From Adiantum capillus-veneris (lineage: Eukaryota; Streptophyta; Polypodiopsida; Polypodiales; Pteridaceae), in the NCBI GenBank assembly GCA_014529385.2, contig CM043968.1, positions 25,533,513 to 25,597,512 on the forward strand: 64,000 nucleotides of DNA. Reading direction: 5' to 3'. Each line of letters opens with the position of its first letter. Within the stretch, counting starts at the first letter, position 1. Positions 1 through 11,110 of the stretch are shown piece after piece. Made by a program: the position numbers and the translations under genes. Under the pieces are notes generated by a model. That model saw only the letters and a program-made list of their open reading frames with translations. It was not told where the DNA came from and did no database searches.

Positions 1-3000
1 TGGCATGCCCAGGTCATTCAGAGCCTGTTACTCCCATTTTGGGGAAGCTTCGTCTGCACATTTAGAGCTATCTGGATGCGGAAGAATTTCATATTATGCC
101 ACTTGAGGGTTGTGATGTGTTATTGGGTATCCCATGGTGTTACAGGTTGCATGCTATGGTGGATACTTACAACAAAAAGATTACCCTTGTACATAGAGGA
201 AAGGCTCATGTCCTTGATGCAACGCTTAAAGGCGAGTCTGTTCCAGTTGTTTCTGCTTATGCTATTTCATCTGTAATAAAGAATCATCTTTCTGCGTACT
301 TGATCTTTGCAAAAGAATTACTTGAAGTTGTATCTAATTTGTCTACCTTAGATAAAGACATGTCAACTTTTTTGAGTGGTTTCAGTGATTGTTTTTTGGA
401 CTCTTTGCCAGGGGAGTTACCTCTTGAGAGACCTGAGGATTGTACCGGAGATCTTGTGCCAGGTTCTAGTCCACCGAATAGACTACCGTACAGGGTTAGT
501 GCAGCCCAGCAGAAAGAGATTATGAGTAAGGTCAACGAGCTTTTAGAGAAGGGGCTGATTCAGCCGAGTTCATCCCCTTTTTGTTCGCTTGTACTCCTAG
601 TGCAGAAGAAGGATGGTTCATGGCGCATGTGCACTGACTATCGCGCCTTGAATAAAAATACCATCAAGAACAGGTTCCCCATACCGAGGATAGATGAAAT
701 TCTTGATCGGCTTGAGGAAGTGTCATTCTTTACAAGGATAGACCTAAAGAGTGGGTACCATCAGATACGCATTAAGCCAGAAGATGTCCATAACACTACG
801 TTCAGGACAACATTTGGTCTCTATGAGTTTCTCGTCATGCCATTTGGTCTCACAAATGCTCCTGCCACGTTTAATAGAATGATGGACAGAATTTTTAGAC
901 CACATAGAAACTTCATGGGTACCTTCTTTGATGACATGATTGTCTACTCAAAATCTAAAGAGGAGCATAGGGATCACTTGACCGCAGTTTTCAATGAGCT
1001 ACGAAAGAACACGCTACTCATTAATGCAAAAAAGAGTGAATTCTTTCTGGAAGAGATTCACTTCCTTCGGCACATTGTTTCAAAGGATGGGGTACGCATG
1101 GATCCCTCCAAAGTGGAAGCAATTAGGTCATGGCCAGACTTGAAGTCTGTACATGACATTCGAAGCTTTCTACTCCATGCACTGCAAGGGAAAGGAGTTG
1201 CTTTCAAGTGGATAGCCAAGGAAATTTTAGCCTTCAAACACTTGAAAGAAAAGTTGACTTCAGATCCGGTAATCATTTTGCCAGATTTTTTGAAACCTTT
1301 TGTGGTTTAGTGTGATGCATGTGGCCATAGTCTTGGTGTTGTTCTAATGCAGAATGGCCAAGTAGTCACATATGAGAGCAGAATTCTTTTGAAGGTCGAA
1401 AGGAGCTTGCAAGTTTATGAGAAAGAATTGTTGGCAGTTGATGCTCTCACTAGTTGGAAACACTATTTGCTAGAGGTTGATTTTGTTGTCCAAACAGATC
1501 ATCAAACCTTGCGATATTTTCTCACACAAACGAAGTTGTCTGAGAAACACATGCGATTCAGATTGCGCATGTGCAAGGGAAAAAGAACGTGGTGGCTGAT
1601 GCATTGTCACGAAAGTCCCAAATTTCAGCAATGTCAATTCCATACCATTGTGAACTTGACGAAATAAAGACACAATATGCTTAAGATTTAGATTTTGCAA
1701 GGATCTATGATCAGCTTGTTGATGGGCAACATCATGACTACTATATGCTTAAGAATGACTTTCTCATGATGCATGGAAAGTTATGCCTCACTAAACAGTT
1801 ACGGCCAAAGGTTTTGATGGAAAGTCATTCTCCACCTTATATTGGGCATCATGGAATTGATGCAACAGTAAAAGGAGTTGAGGCATTCTTCTATTGGCCA
1901 GCTTTGCGTCAAGATGTTGACACATTTGTAAGATCATGCTTAGTTTGCCAAAAAGTCAAATTTAACAGGCAAAAGCAATCGGGATTGTTGCAGCCATTGC
2001 CGATCCCTGATAGCCCATGGGAAAGCATAGCGATGGACTTTATCTTTGATCTTCCAAGAAGACGAACATGCAATGATGGGATTTGGACTATTATTTGTAG
2101 GTTCAGTAAGCAGGCCCATTTCATTTCTATTAGGAAGAAGATAAAGCCAGAACACATGGTCAAGATATTCATGAGCAATATCTTTAAGTATCACGGGATG
2201 CCTCAGTCAATTGTCAGTGACAGGGATCCACATATGACGAGTCTTTTCTGAAAGGCATTGTTTGAGAACATGGGCACTGCGCTAAAGTTCTCTTCTTCGT
2301 TTCATCCACAAATTGATGGACAGTCACAAGAGGCAAATTCTATTGTCTTGGATCTGCTCAACTGTTATGTGTCAGAGCACAAGGCAACTTGGGAACACCA
2401 TCTCCCATTGGTTGAATATGCTTACAATAACACTGTGCATACGTCAACAGGTAAGGCACCATTTGAAATAGTGAAAGGAGGGAAGAAAGTCCCGCCCATT
2501 TTGCAGACCAAGGACAAGATATTCGAGGCAGACAAGTATGTGCAAGATATGGATGAAACATACAGGAAGATAAAGATTGCCCTTGAGAAGACTCAAGCTA
2601 AGCAAAGAAAGTTGTTGATCGTCACCGTCGTGAACTTGTATTTTCACTTGGTGATTGGGTGTTTTCACGCTTTGAAAAGGCCAGGTTAAGGAAAAGGAAA
2701 GGCAAGGAACGTTTGTTTCCTAAGCTCAGTATACGATATTATGGGCCTTTTTAGATTTCAAAAAGATCAACGATGTAGCTTACAAGTTGAAGCTACCAAA
2801 AGGCTGGAAAATACATAATGCTTTTCATGTCAGCCTTTTAAGACCCTTCGTTGGTGATGTGCCAGAGAATATGCTTGATGAGGAACAGCTTGAAGTGGAA
2901 GAATTGGATGAGGTTCTTCTTCCTGAAGAGATATTGGCACATAAAGAAAGGAAGGTTAAAGGAAGGTTAAAGGAAAGGTTGCAAGACGCTACCTAGTGAA

Positions 3001-3118
3001 GTTTAAAAACTATCCATCTTCGGATGCCAAACAGATGGAAGAGTCTGAATGGGTTGATTCGCCTCAGCTGTTGCAATTATATCTTGAAGCCTTTCAGATG
3101 GAACCCACGGTGACTTGA
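1..3118 (+). pseudogene. Element A: decayed Ty3/gypsy chromovirus pol (family 1)
   Basis: The window opens inside a polyprotein; gag lies outside it. In order I read the protease end (MPLEGCDVLLGIPW, from about 96), RT (about 480-1100, FFDD active site at about 930), RNase H (QTDHQTLRYFLT, about 1490), integrase with an H2C2 finger (CLVCQK) and the D-D-E residues (AMDF, VSDRDP, QEAN), then a chromodomain (about 2880-3110). Family members copy RNA to DNA and insert it; the chromodomain is thought to steer integration to marked chromatin. Damage relative to element B: TAG at 61 and 1308, TGA at 2249, frameshifts near 1557, 2610 and 2980, and an in-frame loss of roughly 25 codons near 1170 between RT and RNase H. 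It cannot make a working enzyme. Family assignment is firm and exact breakpoints are approximate. Confidence 0.93.
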
Positions 3119-3329
3119 TGTAGCCCTTTGGAGCAGGGTAAGAGCGTGGTCCGTGATGCTTAAGAGAGTAGTTAAGCAATTGTATCTACTCTTTTCATAC
3201 AAAATTTAGCTAGAGAAGTTTGTGCTTGAGAGTACACTAGAAGACTTCTATGCTTAATGTATGCGTAGTAGCCAAGTTGGTTAATCGTCCAACGCTACAT
3301 TTTTGGAAGCATGCATATCTTGGATTCCC
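3119..3329. other. Untranslated 3' flank of element A
   Basis: About 210 bases follow the chromodomain stop. I see no coding signal and no clear polypurine tract. It should be the 3' untranslated end of A, because the next recognisable unit is an LTR piece, but that is inferred from position. Confidence 0.4.
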
Positions 3330-3606
3330 ATCACAGAATATATGTGATATCAGGAGATATCCAATATTTCAAAGGTGGGGTGGGCAGCTTGTACGGATTT
3401 CCACAATTTGCGCTGACGTGCTGACGTGGTAGGTGTACGGATTTAAGTGATTTACGTTGGGCAACTTTGGGTGCCAGCTTTTGAGACCAGATGCTTTTGA
3501 GTTTGAATCTTTTCATGTAACTGCTTTTCATAAGCCAAGGGCCTTTAAATATGTGCAGAGGGCTCAATCTCTGGCATGCTTCTGGGTGAAGGTGCATTGT
3601 ACTTAG
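3330..3606 (+). repeat. LTR fragment related to the 5443-6163 LTR
   Basis: Phrases such as TTGTACGGATTTCC, GATGCTTTTGAGTTTGAATC and GTGCAGAGGGCTCAATCTC recur in the same order at 5765-5960. Only the middle of that LTR is present: the TGTCA start is missing and the match stops where remnant G begins at 3607. It is a plausible broken 3' LTR of A, but A and this LTR cannot be linked with certainty. Confidence 0.6.
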
Positions 3607-5075
3607 TGATACAGACTTGGACACCCCAAGTCGAAAATCGGGCACGACATACAAGAGAATAACTTAAAATACATCACAATTTTATCACACTTTTAAGACA
3701 GAGTCGACACATAATGCTCGAGCAAAGTTACAACTCCCACGGGCCCTCTCTGCACTCATTTCGTCTTTCAATCATTTAGTTCGTTCAATCCTGCACTCAA
3801 AACACAACCATGTGAGTACGTACTCAAAAATCAGATTTATTTCTAGGAATTCCACTTCATCAATCACACACTGAGTTCATACTGAACAAAGTGTTTCAAT
3901 CATTCAATCTAGTCATCTTATCGCTATGTAGCCATCTCATCCCTCCTCGGGAACTCTTGATGCGCTCACCACAATATCATTCAATCATTCATCATCATTC
4001 AAAATTCATGATTCTCATCATGGTCAAATTCAGTCTGGAGTTGTCATTGCTCCCAATTGCATTCGTATGCAAATTCGTCAGAATCTCATTCTCGATTTTA
4101 TATGTTATCTGTTCACAAATAGCCAGATCTTCCAAACACAGTAATTTCATGAATCAAAGTCATCTTCGGAAATTTCTATTTCAAAATTATCCATTCATAA
4201 ATTCATAAAACAGAATGTTGTCAACACATCAATATCTCTTTCAATTTTCTTATCCAGTATCTGTTCTCGAGCGAGTATCTCCTCGCCAAGTTCTATTTTA
4301 GTATGTCGATCGTTCTCATTCTTGTGCCTTTTTGGGGCACCGTGCACATATATGTCCTTGTTTCTCATAGTCAAAACACTTCCCTATTTTGAGGTATTTT
4401 GTTCCTCTGTCAGTCGGGGACGTGCATCCTTCTTTCCTCTTCTTCTATCATCATTTGTCGAAAGTTGGTCTGTTGGTAAGTCAAGTTACCTAAATGCACA
4501 GCAAACCCTTGCTTAGTATGTCCCATCAACTGCTGTATGGACTCAAATTTCTGTAACAAGCAGTAATCTCGTATCTCTTTCGGCAGTCCACAGCAAAATT
4601 GCTCGATCTGTTTCTTAAAACTGATCTTTTTAAAGGATGGAGGAGGTAGAAAAACATCCCAAAATCTCTCGCAACAAGTGTCCAGAGTAACTGCCTTCAC
4701 CAAACTAAGATGATTCCACGCAGTAATCACGTCACGTTCGTACTCTTGAGTGAGCCGCGAAGAAATAAAAAGTTTCTTGAACTTAAGCCACTTAGTCGGT
4801 GCTTCTTTTTGTAACAGAAGAGTGGCCACCATGTCTGTGCATTTCCTTTCAAATAAGATGTTGCCCTTCTAATCTTGGAGTGCTCTGAGTAGCACCATCC
4901 AGAAAAAGCTATGTCAAATTGTTGAATAAAAGCGAGGGCCTTGTGCGCATCTCGAAAACCTGAAAAAGTATCAATTTTATTTATTGTCCGCCCTCCTTGA
5001 ATTCTTTGGTCTTCTCGGTCTTATCTTCGAGAAAGTCATATTGATTGGCTCTATAAAAATGCTTACAACTCATGG
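3607..5075 (-). mobile_element. Element G: pol-less family-2 remnant
   Basis: The left edge (3607-3650) matches the LTR end of family 2, including the hairpin GACTTGG...CCAAGTC. From 3660 to 4260 short phrases (GGAATTCCA, ATTTCGTCT, CAGAATG) match in order the 3' untranslated region of elements C and D. Gag follows directly at 4323-5075. Protease, RT, RNase H and integrase are absent, so the remnant joins a 3' end to a gag with all of pol deleted. The right end is truncated and no 5' LTR is present. Confidence 0.65.
4323..5075 (-). pseudogene. Element G: gag remnant
   Basis: Read on the minus strand, this aligns with the gag of elements C and D: an entry segment (WLKFKKLFISSRLTQEYERD), the capsid-like stretch ERFWDVFLPPPSFKKISF, and a leucine/glutamine-rich tail (IEQFCCGLPKEIRDYC), open over 4410-4832. 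Downstream at 4323-4383 a zinc knuckle survives as GKCFDYEKQGHICARC, with the second cysteine replaced by tyrosine, so CCHC zinc binding is probably lost. Gag would form the virus-like particle and bind RNA. There is no pol after it. Family membership is clear; function is lost. Confidence 0.8.
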
Positions 5076-5442
5076 CCCAGACCAAGATGGTTATTTGAGG
5101 AGGGAGTGTTCATCAACAACTTTATGTTTCTATGTCTTATAATATGCATATATGAGCATTTGTGTTGCATTGTGATGTGCCAACCACTAAATACTCCTTA
5201 TTGGATGAGATTTTTCTCAGAAACCAACGACCCGGGATATCAAGAGCTGCAATCTGGAATGAGACTCCTTATTGGATGAGATTTTTATGGGAAGCCAACG
5301 ACCCATGATATCAAGAGCTCCAATTTGGAATGAGAAAACTGATTGTCCCTCAGAATGACCCTCAGAAATTTTTTAGCTAACTTGAGTTGTTTGGCAGATA
5401 TGCTGTAATCGCGGACGCTTACTTTCTTTCAAGAAGGGGCGA
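5076..5442 (+). other. Internal 3' end of an unknown LTR element
   Basis: No coding signal is visible. The block contains a 71-bp tandem duplication and ends in a purine run (AAGAAGGGGCGA, 5431-5442) directly before an LTR start. That is the normal arrangement of a polypurine tract, the second-strand primer, in a plus-oriented element. Confidence 0.5.
5193..5334. repeat. Tandem repeat, 71 bp x 2
   Basis: Units run 5193-5263 and 5264-5334. Both begin ACTCCTTATTGGATGAGATT and end GGAATGAG. They share ATATCAAGAGCT and differ at a handful of positions, so the duplication is old rather than fresh. Confidence 0.9.
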
Positions 5443-6163
5443 TGTCACAAACTGTTGACGTGTAAAGCCACTGAAGAACGGAGCCAACTTGCAGATCCGG
5501 TCGAGGAGCCTAAACCCTAGAAGCAGCAGAAGCAAAAGTAGCAGAAGAAGACGAAGCAACACAAGAAGTTTTACCAACTTGCAAAGTCTCGTCGAGTGGC
5601 CTATTTTAAAGAAGAAGTCTTACCAACTTATGCGACCCCGTCCGATGGGGCCAGGGGACCTAAAGAGATTAAAACAGAGCGAGCCACACTATCTTGCGTA
5701 GAAGATGATGACATGGCAACTATACGGACGCTTGTGACTTTCGTTGGCATTGCCACGTGGCAGCCTGTACGGATTTCCGCAATTTGCGATGACATGCTGA
5801 CGTGGCCAGTGTACGGATTTTCGTGATTTACGCTGGGCATCTTTGGGCGCTAGCTCTTGGGACTAGATGCTTTTGAGTTTGAATCTTTTCATGTATCTGC
5901 TTTTCATAGGCCAAGGGCCTTTAAATATGTGCAGAGGGCTCAATCTCTGGCACGCTTTCGGGTGAAGGTGCAGAGCACGAGTACCAGCATTGTACGGAGT
6001 TCAAGCAATATAAAGAAATACCGAAAGGGGCGCCAAGGTTTGGGGCCAGTACTCTCTCGAGGTGGAACTCCGCCACTCCCCGTCTCGTGTCATGCACCTC
6101 TTTCAGTTCAGTTGTTATTCAATCTGTTCTTTTCCGTTGGCACGTGGTGCCTGTCCCATGACA
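5443..6163 (+). repeat. LTR (3' LTR or solo), about 721 bp
   Basis: It starts TGTCACAAAC after a purine tract and ends CCCATGACA, giving TGTCA/TGACA inverted ends. It contains CAATATAAAGAAATACCGAA followed by GGGGCGCC and GGAACTCCGCC (6006-6074), a block shared with other LTR families here. No initiator-Met primer site follows the right end, which fits a 3' LTR. No matching TSD was found. The right boundary is inferred from the terminal inverted repeat only. Confidence 0.65.
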
Positions 6164-6427
6164 ATCTCCCAGTGCCTTGTTCCATATTAACAAGATCTTG
6201 GGCTCTTTATGGCTTATACCCCTTAAGACTGCAGCACGCCCGATGCGCGATGGACTAAGGGCGGGAGTGGCTAGTAGCTTCACGGTAGGGACACAAAGAC
6301 TCTTTCATTAAAAAAGTCTGAGGCAGGGACACAAAGACTCTTTCATAAAAAAAATTGACTGCTTTCTCTGCTCTTGAAGGACTGGTATGCTTTCTAAAAA
6401 AGCACACGCCTGACTCTTTGATACCAC
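6164..6427 (-). other. Leader remnant with a primer-site-like sequence
   Basis: There is no open reading frame of note. A short duplication (GGGACACAAAGACTCTTTCAT, present twice at 6288-6345) lies inside. At 6415-6426 the minus strand reads TGGTATCAAAGA, a damaged version of the initiator-Met primer site TGGTATCAGAGC, placed just outside the LTR that begins at 6428. This LTR therefore once served as a 5' LTR for an element to the left, of which only this leader remains. Confidence 0.5.
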
Positions 6428-7969
6428 TGTACTTCCGGCGAGCGATCAGACGGAAACACAGAGATAAACTGCAAACTACACACTTGGTGAAACCGGCCCG
6501 TAGGGCGGTAGGCATTGGCTTTCACCCGAAATTCTTTACTTTAGACACACACACAGAGCACTTTGCAAAGGAGACCTGTAACGGGAATTAACACTTAATC
6601 ACACACACGGCTCGGAAGCTAGGATGCTTCGAGCAGACGCCGACAACTTGTAGGCCCCAAAATTGGTGCCCCTTTCGGTATTTCTTTATTCTTTAGGAGG
6701 GTAAAGTACAAAGAAGAGTCCTGGGAATCCTTTGACTGTATCCCACTAGATACCGCCTGTTTTGGCCAAATTTCGGCAACATAACAGCCCCTAAACTTGC
6801 GCGAAACCAATTCCTTTGCTGGAACTCGCTTCTACTAGAGTATACCCTTTGATTCCTGCCCAACAACAGTAAATTCAGCATGTTGTATTTACTGGTTTTT
6901 GCCCTGTTTTCAGCCCCAAACAGTCCCCTAACTGTCCTCTGCCAGTGGGGCACGATTCCCAGAGGTTCTGGCGTCCGTATGGCTGAAAAACAGTAAAATT
7001 ACAGCACATACACAACAGCGCTGATTTTGCACCTGTATGGTGAGGTTATGACCCTCACCAGTGCCTGCTTTGGAGTAGTAGCTAGCTACCACTGTTCCTG
7101 CTCAAGGAGGCTCTTGATTAAGCACAAAAGCATGAACCCACATAGTTGTACATCAGTCAAATGAGGAGCCCTCTTGTGGGGCATCACATAACTGCACGTA
7201 GGGGAGAGAGAGAGCAGTGTGTAGTGTGCAGGGCATCACTCCTAGCACCACACTGTACATCAGAGGGAAAGGAAGCACTCCATAGCTCTTAACCTGTGAC
7301 AAAAGCTGAAATGAGGCCTCTCCCAGCTTAAAAATCAGCGCCCATTTTTCTGCAAGGGGAAAGTTCATGAAAAATCGACACTCGGCGCATTTACAAGCAT
7401 TTGCCCGTTTCGGGTTCGCCGCTTAAAAATATCCTGACCCGTTGCCCAGTTGACTTCGCGGCAGAGTTGTAAAATGTTCCCCTAGTCATACCGGAGGTAA
7501 TGACGCGAACACATTTCACGGCCCAAAATAGCAGTTCCCTAAATTTTAGGAGATGCTTCCGTTGGGCTCCCACTGGTCGTCTGACCATCTATCCTCATTG
7601 GGACCGCATCCAAAAGTGCAATGTGGCCCAACTGTCGGATACTTTTTGTTGGTAGTCCCACCTTGACTTTACGCCTTAATTGAGTTCACTTCCTAGTATC
7701 CACCAACTTGCTAAGTGCGACCGGGGGATCTATATGATCTTGCTCTGAGCCTAGATATCCTCTTACCATACGAATTCCAGTGCTGACCACTACCCATCTG
7801 TGACGGGTGAAACTACCGTTCACATTGGCCATGCAATGTCCGACCGTTTGCTACTTCAAGAAGAGGGTCTCAAAAATAAAACAAAACCCCTTGGAAAGAA
7901 ACCAACAACTAAAGTTAGCAGTTGCCACGTCCTCGTGACATAGTTAACAGTTGCCACGTCCCCGTGACA
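6428..7969 (-). repeat. Element B 3' LTR, about 1.54 kb
   Basis: On the plus strand it starts TGTACTTCCGGCG and ends CCCCGTGACA. The next bases (TACCCCCCTCTTG) are, on the minus strand, a polypurine tract. A 29-bp duplication containing GTTGCCACGTCC...GTGACA repeats at its inner end (7921-7969). The cross-family LTR block lies at 6652-6690. Its partner beside B's gag (35149 onward) matches only over 6487-6594 and then differs, so B's LTRs are no longer a matched pair. Confidence 0.7.
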
Positions 7970-8183
7970 TACCCCCCTCTTGAAATCGCAAACGTCCTCG
8001 ATTGCATACCATAAATACATGCCACTGATGATCTTGTGCTATCAACACTCTTTTATCATCGCATGTATCCGCAAGAAAGGTCATAACATATAGATACAAA
8101 TGACTTAATGAGGCCTTCATACTTTTGTCATTTCCATCTATTACACTCAATTCATATGTACATTTGATGTACTAGATCTATCA
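7970..8183 (-). other. Element B polypurine tract and 3' untranslated region
   Basis: The minus strand reads from the stop of the integrase frame to AAGAGGGGGGTA next to the LTR start TGTCACGG. The G/A run is the expected plus-strand primer of an LTR retrotransposon. No other feature is visible. Confidence 0.7.
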
Positions 8184-9755
8184 TTACACCTCCTTTGCAC
8201 ACGTTGGGTTGGGGCAAAAGTAAGGCTGTAACCCAAAGGCTTCAAGGTAAAGCTGCAATACATTTGGTGACTCTGACAGTTCATGCTCTTCCATCCACTT
8301 TGCATCCATAGGCGGATAGTTCTTGAACTTCACCAAATAGCGTCTTGCAACTTGTCCTTTAATTTTTCTGTCCTTATGTGCCAAAACTTGCTCAGGTACC
8401 AGGATCTCATCAAGTTCCTCAACTTCTGGCTGATCCTCATCTGGCATATCTTCTGGCACATCACCCACAAAGGGTCTTAGAAGACTCACGTGAAACGCAT
8501 TATGAATCTTCCAGGCATCAGGCAATTTCAGCCTGCAAGCCACATCGCTGATCTTGTCAAGCACTTGAAAAGGCCCATAGTAACGCATGCTGAGCTTAGG
8601 AAACAGCCGTTCCTTGCCCTTCATCTTCTTTAACCTTGCCTTTTCGAACCTTAACAAAACCCAATCACCAGGTGATAGTAGCAATTCAAGACGGTGACGA
8701 TCAGCAGCCTTTTTCTGCTTTGCCTGAGTCTTCTCCAAGGCAACTTTAATCTTCTTATACATCTCATCCATGTTCTCAACATATCGATCTGCCTCAAAGA
8801 TCTTGTCCTTTGTATGCAAAATGGGAGTAACCTTTTTGCCGCCTTCAACAATCTCAAAAGGTGCTTTGCCAGTAGACGAATGCACCGTATTATTGTACGC
8901 ATACTCAAGCATAGGCAAATACTGTTCCCACTTCCCCTTATTATCTGACACATAACATTTCAGTTGATCTAAGACAATAGAATTAGCCTCTTCTAACTGT
9001 CCATCAGTTTGTGGATGAAACGAAGACGAGAATTTGAGCGTAGTGCCCATGTTCTCAAACAATCCTCTCCAGAACAAACTGGTCATGCAAGGATCACCAT
9101 CACTGATAATCGATTGTGGCATACCATGGTACTTAAACACATTGTACATGAACAAGCGTGCCATCTGATCAGATTTTATCTTCTTCCTGACAGGGATAAA
9201 ATGGGCCTGCTTGTTGAACCTGCAGATAATAGTCCATATGCCATCATTCCCTGTTGGCGTCCTTGGAAGATCAAAGATAAAGTCCATAGCAATGCTTTCC
9301 CATGGCTTATCCTGAATCCGCAATGGTTGTAACAACCCTGGTGCCTTTTGCCTGTCAAACTTGACCTTTTGGCAAACTATGCATGCTCGCACAAAGGCAT
9401 CCACATCTCTCCTCAAGGTAGGCCAATAGAAGAATGTCTCTACCGCTTTACCTGTTGAATCAATGCCACGATGCCTTGCATACAGTGGGACATGACTCTC
9501 TTCCATGACCTTATGTCGCAGTGGCCTAGTGACACAAAGTCTGCCATGCATCATCATAAAACCATCTCTGAGGAGGTAATGCTCGTGATGTTGCCCCTCT
9601 TGAAACTGTTCAAAGATCCTTGCAAAATCTTCATCAGCAGTATATTGTTCCTTCACGTCATCTAACTCATGATGATAAGGAATTGACACAGCTGAAATTT
9701 GTGGCTTTCTTGATAACGCATCAGCCACAACATTCTTCTTGCCTTCCACATGCAT
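8184..9755 (-). CDS. Element B integrase-chromodomain, open 523-codon stretch
   Basis: This is the longest uninterrupted frame in the window and the C-terminal third of B's polyprotein; the apparent start Met is internal, not a true initiation site. From the N-terminus: RNase H tail (VADALSRK), H2C2 zinc finger (ESHVPLYARH ... CIVCQK), catalytic core with AMDF, SDGDP and LEEAN as the D-D-E triad, a GPF-type C-terminal domain (MRYYGPFQVLDK), and a chromodomain (LVPEQVLAHKDRK ... YLVKFKNYPPMDAKW). The family would cut the target and join cDNA ends; the chromodomain probably contacts histone tails. The usual SDRDP is SDGDP here. The rest of the polyprotein is broken, so expression as part of a working element is unlikely. 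Confidence 0.9.
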   Translation of the reverse strand: MHVEGKKNVVADALSRKPQISAVSIPYHHELDDVKEQYTADEDFARIFEQFQEGQHHEHYLLRDGFMMMHGRLCVTRPLRHKVMEESHVPLYARHRGIDSTGKAVETFFYWPTLRRDVDAFVRACIVCQKVKFDRQKAPGLLQPLRIQDKPWESIAMDFIFDLPRTPTGNDGIWTIICRFNKQAHFIPVRKKIKSDQMARLFMYNVFKYHGMPQSIISDGDPCMTSLFWRGLFENMGTTLKFSSSFHPQTDGQLEEANSIVLDQLKCYVSDNKGKWEQYLPMLEYAYNNTVHSSTGKAPFEIVEGGKKVTPILHTKDKIFEADRYVENMDEMYKKIKVALEKTQAKQKKAADRHRLELLLSPGDWVLLRFEKARLKKMKGKERLFPKLSMRYYGPFQVLDKISDVACRLKLPDAWKIHNAFHVSLLRPFVGDVPEDMPDEDQPEVEELDEILVPEQVLAHKDRKIKGQVARRYLVKFKNYPPMDAKWMEEHELSESPNVLQLYLEAFGLQPYFCPNPTCAKEV

Positions 9756-11110
9756 AATCTAGAAGTGGAACATGGAAAGAATGTTTGCCCATCGCATATG
9801 CTTTTCGGATAACTTTGACTGTGTCAAGAAGTATCGCAAGGTCTGATGATCTGTTTGGACAACAAAATCTGTTTGCGATACTTCTTGACTGTGTCAAGAA
9901 GTATCGCAAGGTCTGATGATCTGTTTGGACAACAAAATCAGCACCTAAGAGGTAGTGCTTCCAGCTAGAAAGCGCATGAATCACGGCCAAGAGCTCTCTC
10001 TCATAGACTTGCATAGTCCTCTCTCGCCCTTGTAAAATTCGGCTTTCATAAGCTACTACCCGTCCATCTTGCATTAGCACTGCTCCGATGCTACTGCCAC
10101 ACTCGTCACACTGGACCACAAATGACTTTCCTGAGATCTGGCAAAACAATAACTGGATCTGAAGTCAACTTTTCCTTTAAGAGACTAAAAGCTGAAATCT
10201 CTTTTTGGGTCCATTTGAAAGTGACCTCTTTCTTTTGCAATGCGTGAAGAGGCGATGCTATCTCTGCAAAATTTCTGATAAACCTTCTATAGTAGGAACA
10301 CAATCCCAAGAAGCTTCTGACATCGCACACAGTCTTCGAGTGTGGCCATGTCTTGATAGCTTCGACCTTTGCGGGATCCATTCTAACACCATCCTTTGAG
10401 ACTATGTGGCCCAGAAAGTGGATCTCTTCGAGGAAGAATTCACTTTTCTTAGGATTGACAAGTAACCTGTGACTGCGCAGCTCTTCAAACACAATGGTCA
10501 AGTGACGCCTATGCTCCTCTTCATTCTTCGAATACACTATCATGTCATCGAAGAACGTTCCAACAAACTGTTGATGCTAGCGGAAAATCCGGTCCATCAT
10601 TCTATTGAACGTGGCAGGAGCATTTGTTAGCCCAAACGGCATCACTAGAAACTCATAAAGACCAAATGTTGTTCTAAACGCAATCTTGTGCACATCCTCT
10701 GGCCTTATACAAATCTGATGGTACCCACTCTTAAGGTCTATCCTGCTGAAAATTGCAGCACCCTCTAAACGATCGAGAATATCATCAATTCTAGGAATAG
10801 GGAACCTATTCTTGATGGTATTCTTATTCAACGCACGGTAATCAATACACATGCGCCATGAGCCATCCTTCTTCTGCACTAGGAGCACTGGGGAGCAAAA
10901 GGGTGAAGAACTAGGCTGAATCAGCCCCTTCTCTAATAACTCCTCAACCTGGCCCATAATCTCTTTCTGCTACGGCACACTAGCCCTATAGGGAGGTCTA
11001 TTTGGTGGGCTACACCCTGGCACCAAATCTATCTGATGGTCCTCAGGTCTCTCTGGCGACAATTGCGACGGTAATGAATCAGAAAAACAGTCACTAAACT
11101 TTTGCAAAAA
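9756..11110 (-). pseudogene. Element B RT-RNase H, broken
   Basis: On the minus strand RT begins near 10960 ([20 protein letters not shown]) with [16 protein letters not shown] and [23 protein letters not shown] follows RIFR near 10573, and the catalytic TFFDDMIVYSK comes next. RNase H shows CDECGSSIGAVL, YERELLAVIHAL and QTDHQTLRYFLT. A frameshift separates RT from RNase H near 10125, and a 70-bp tandem duplication (9815-9939) destroys the RNase H end. It would copy element RNA into DNA and remove the RNA strand; it is now non-functional. Confidence 0.92.
9815..9939. repeat. Tandem duplication inside RNase H, 70-bp period
   Basis: The stretch starting TTGACTGTGTCAAGAAG and ending ACAACAAAATC occurs at 9815-9869 and again at 9885-9939. 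Element A has a single copy, so the duplication arose in B. The 15 bases between copies (9870-9884, TGTTTGCGATACTTC) partly mirror the repeat itself, which suggests template switching. Confidence 0.9.

Noticed and set aside
284-535. Many opposite-strand frames over pol and gag regions
   Set aside because: Shadow frames of the decayed polyproteins; none shows family motifs.
5193-5334. Possible CRISPR-like or satellite array
   Set aside because: Only two adjacent copies with no spacers. A simple tandem duplication in a eukaryotic retroelement context.
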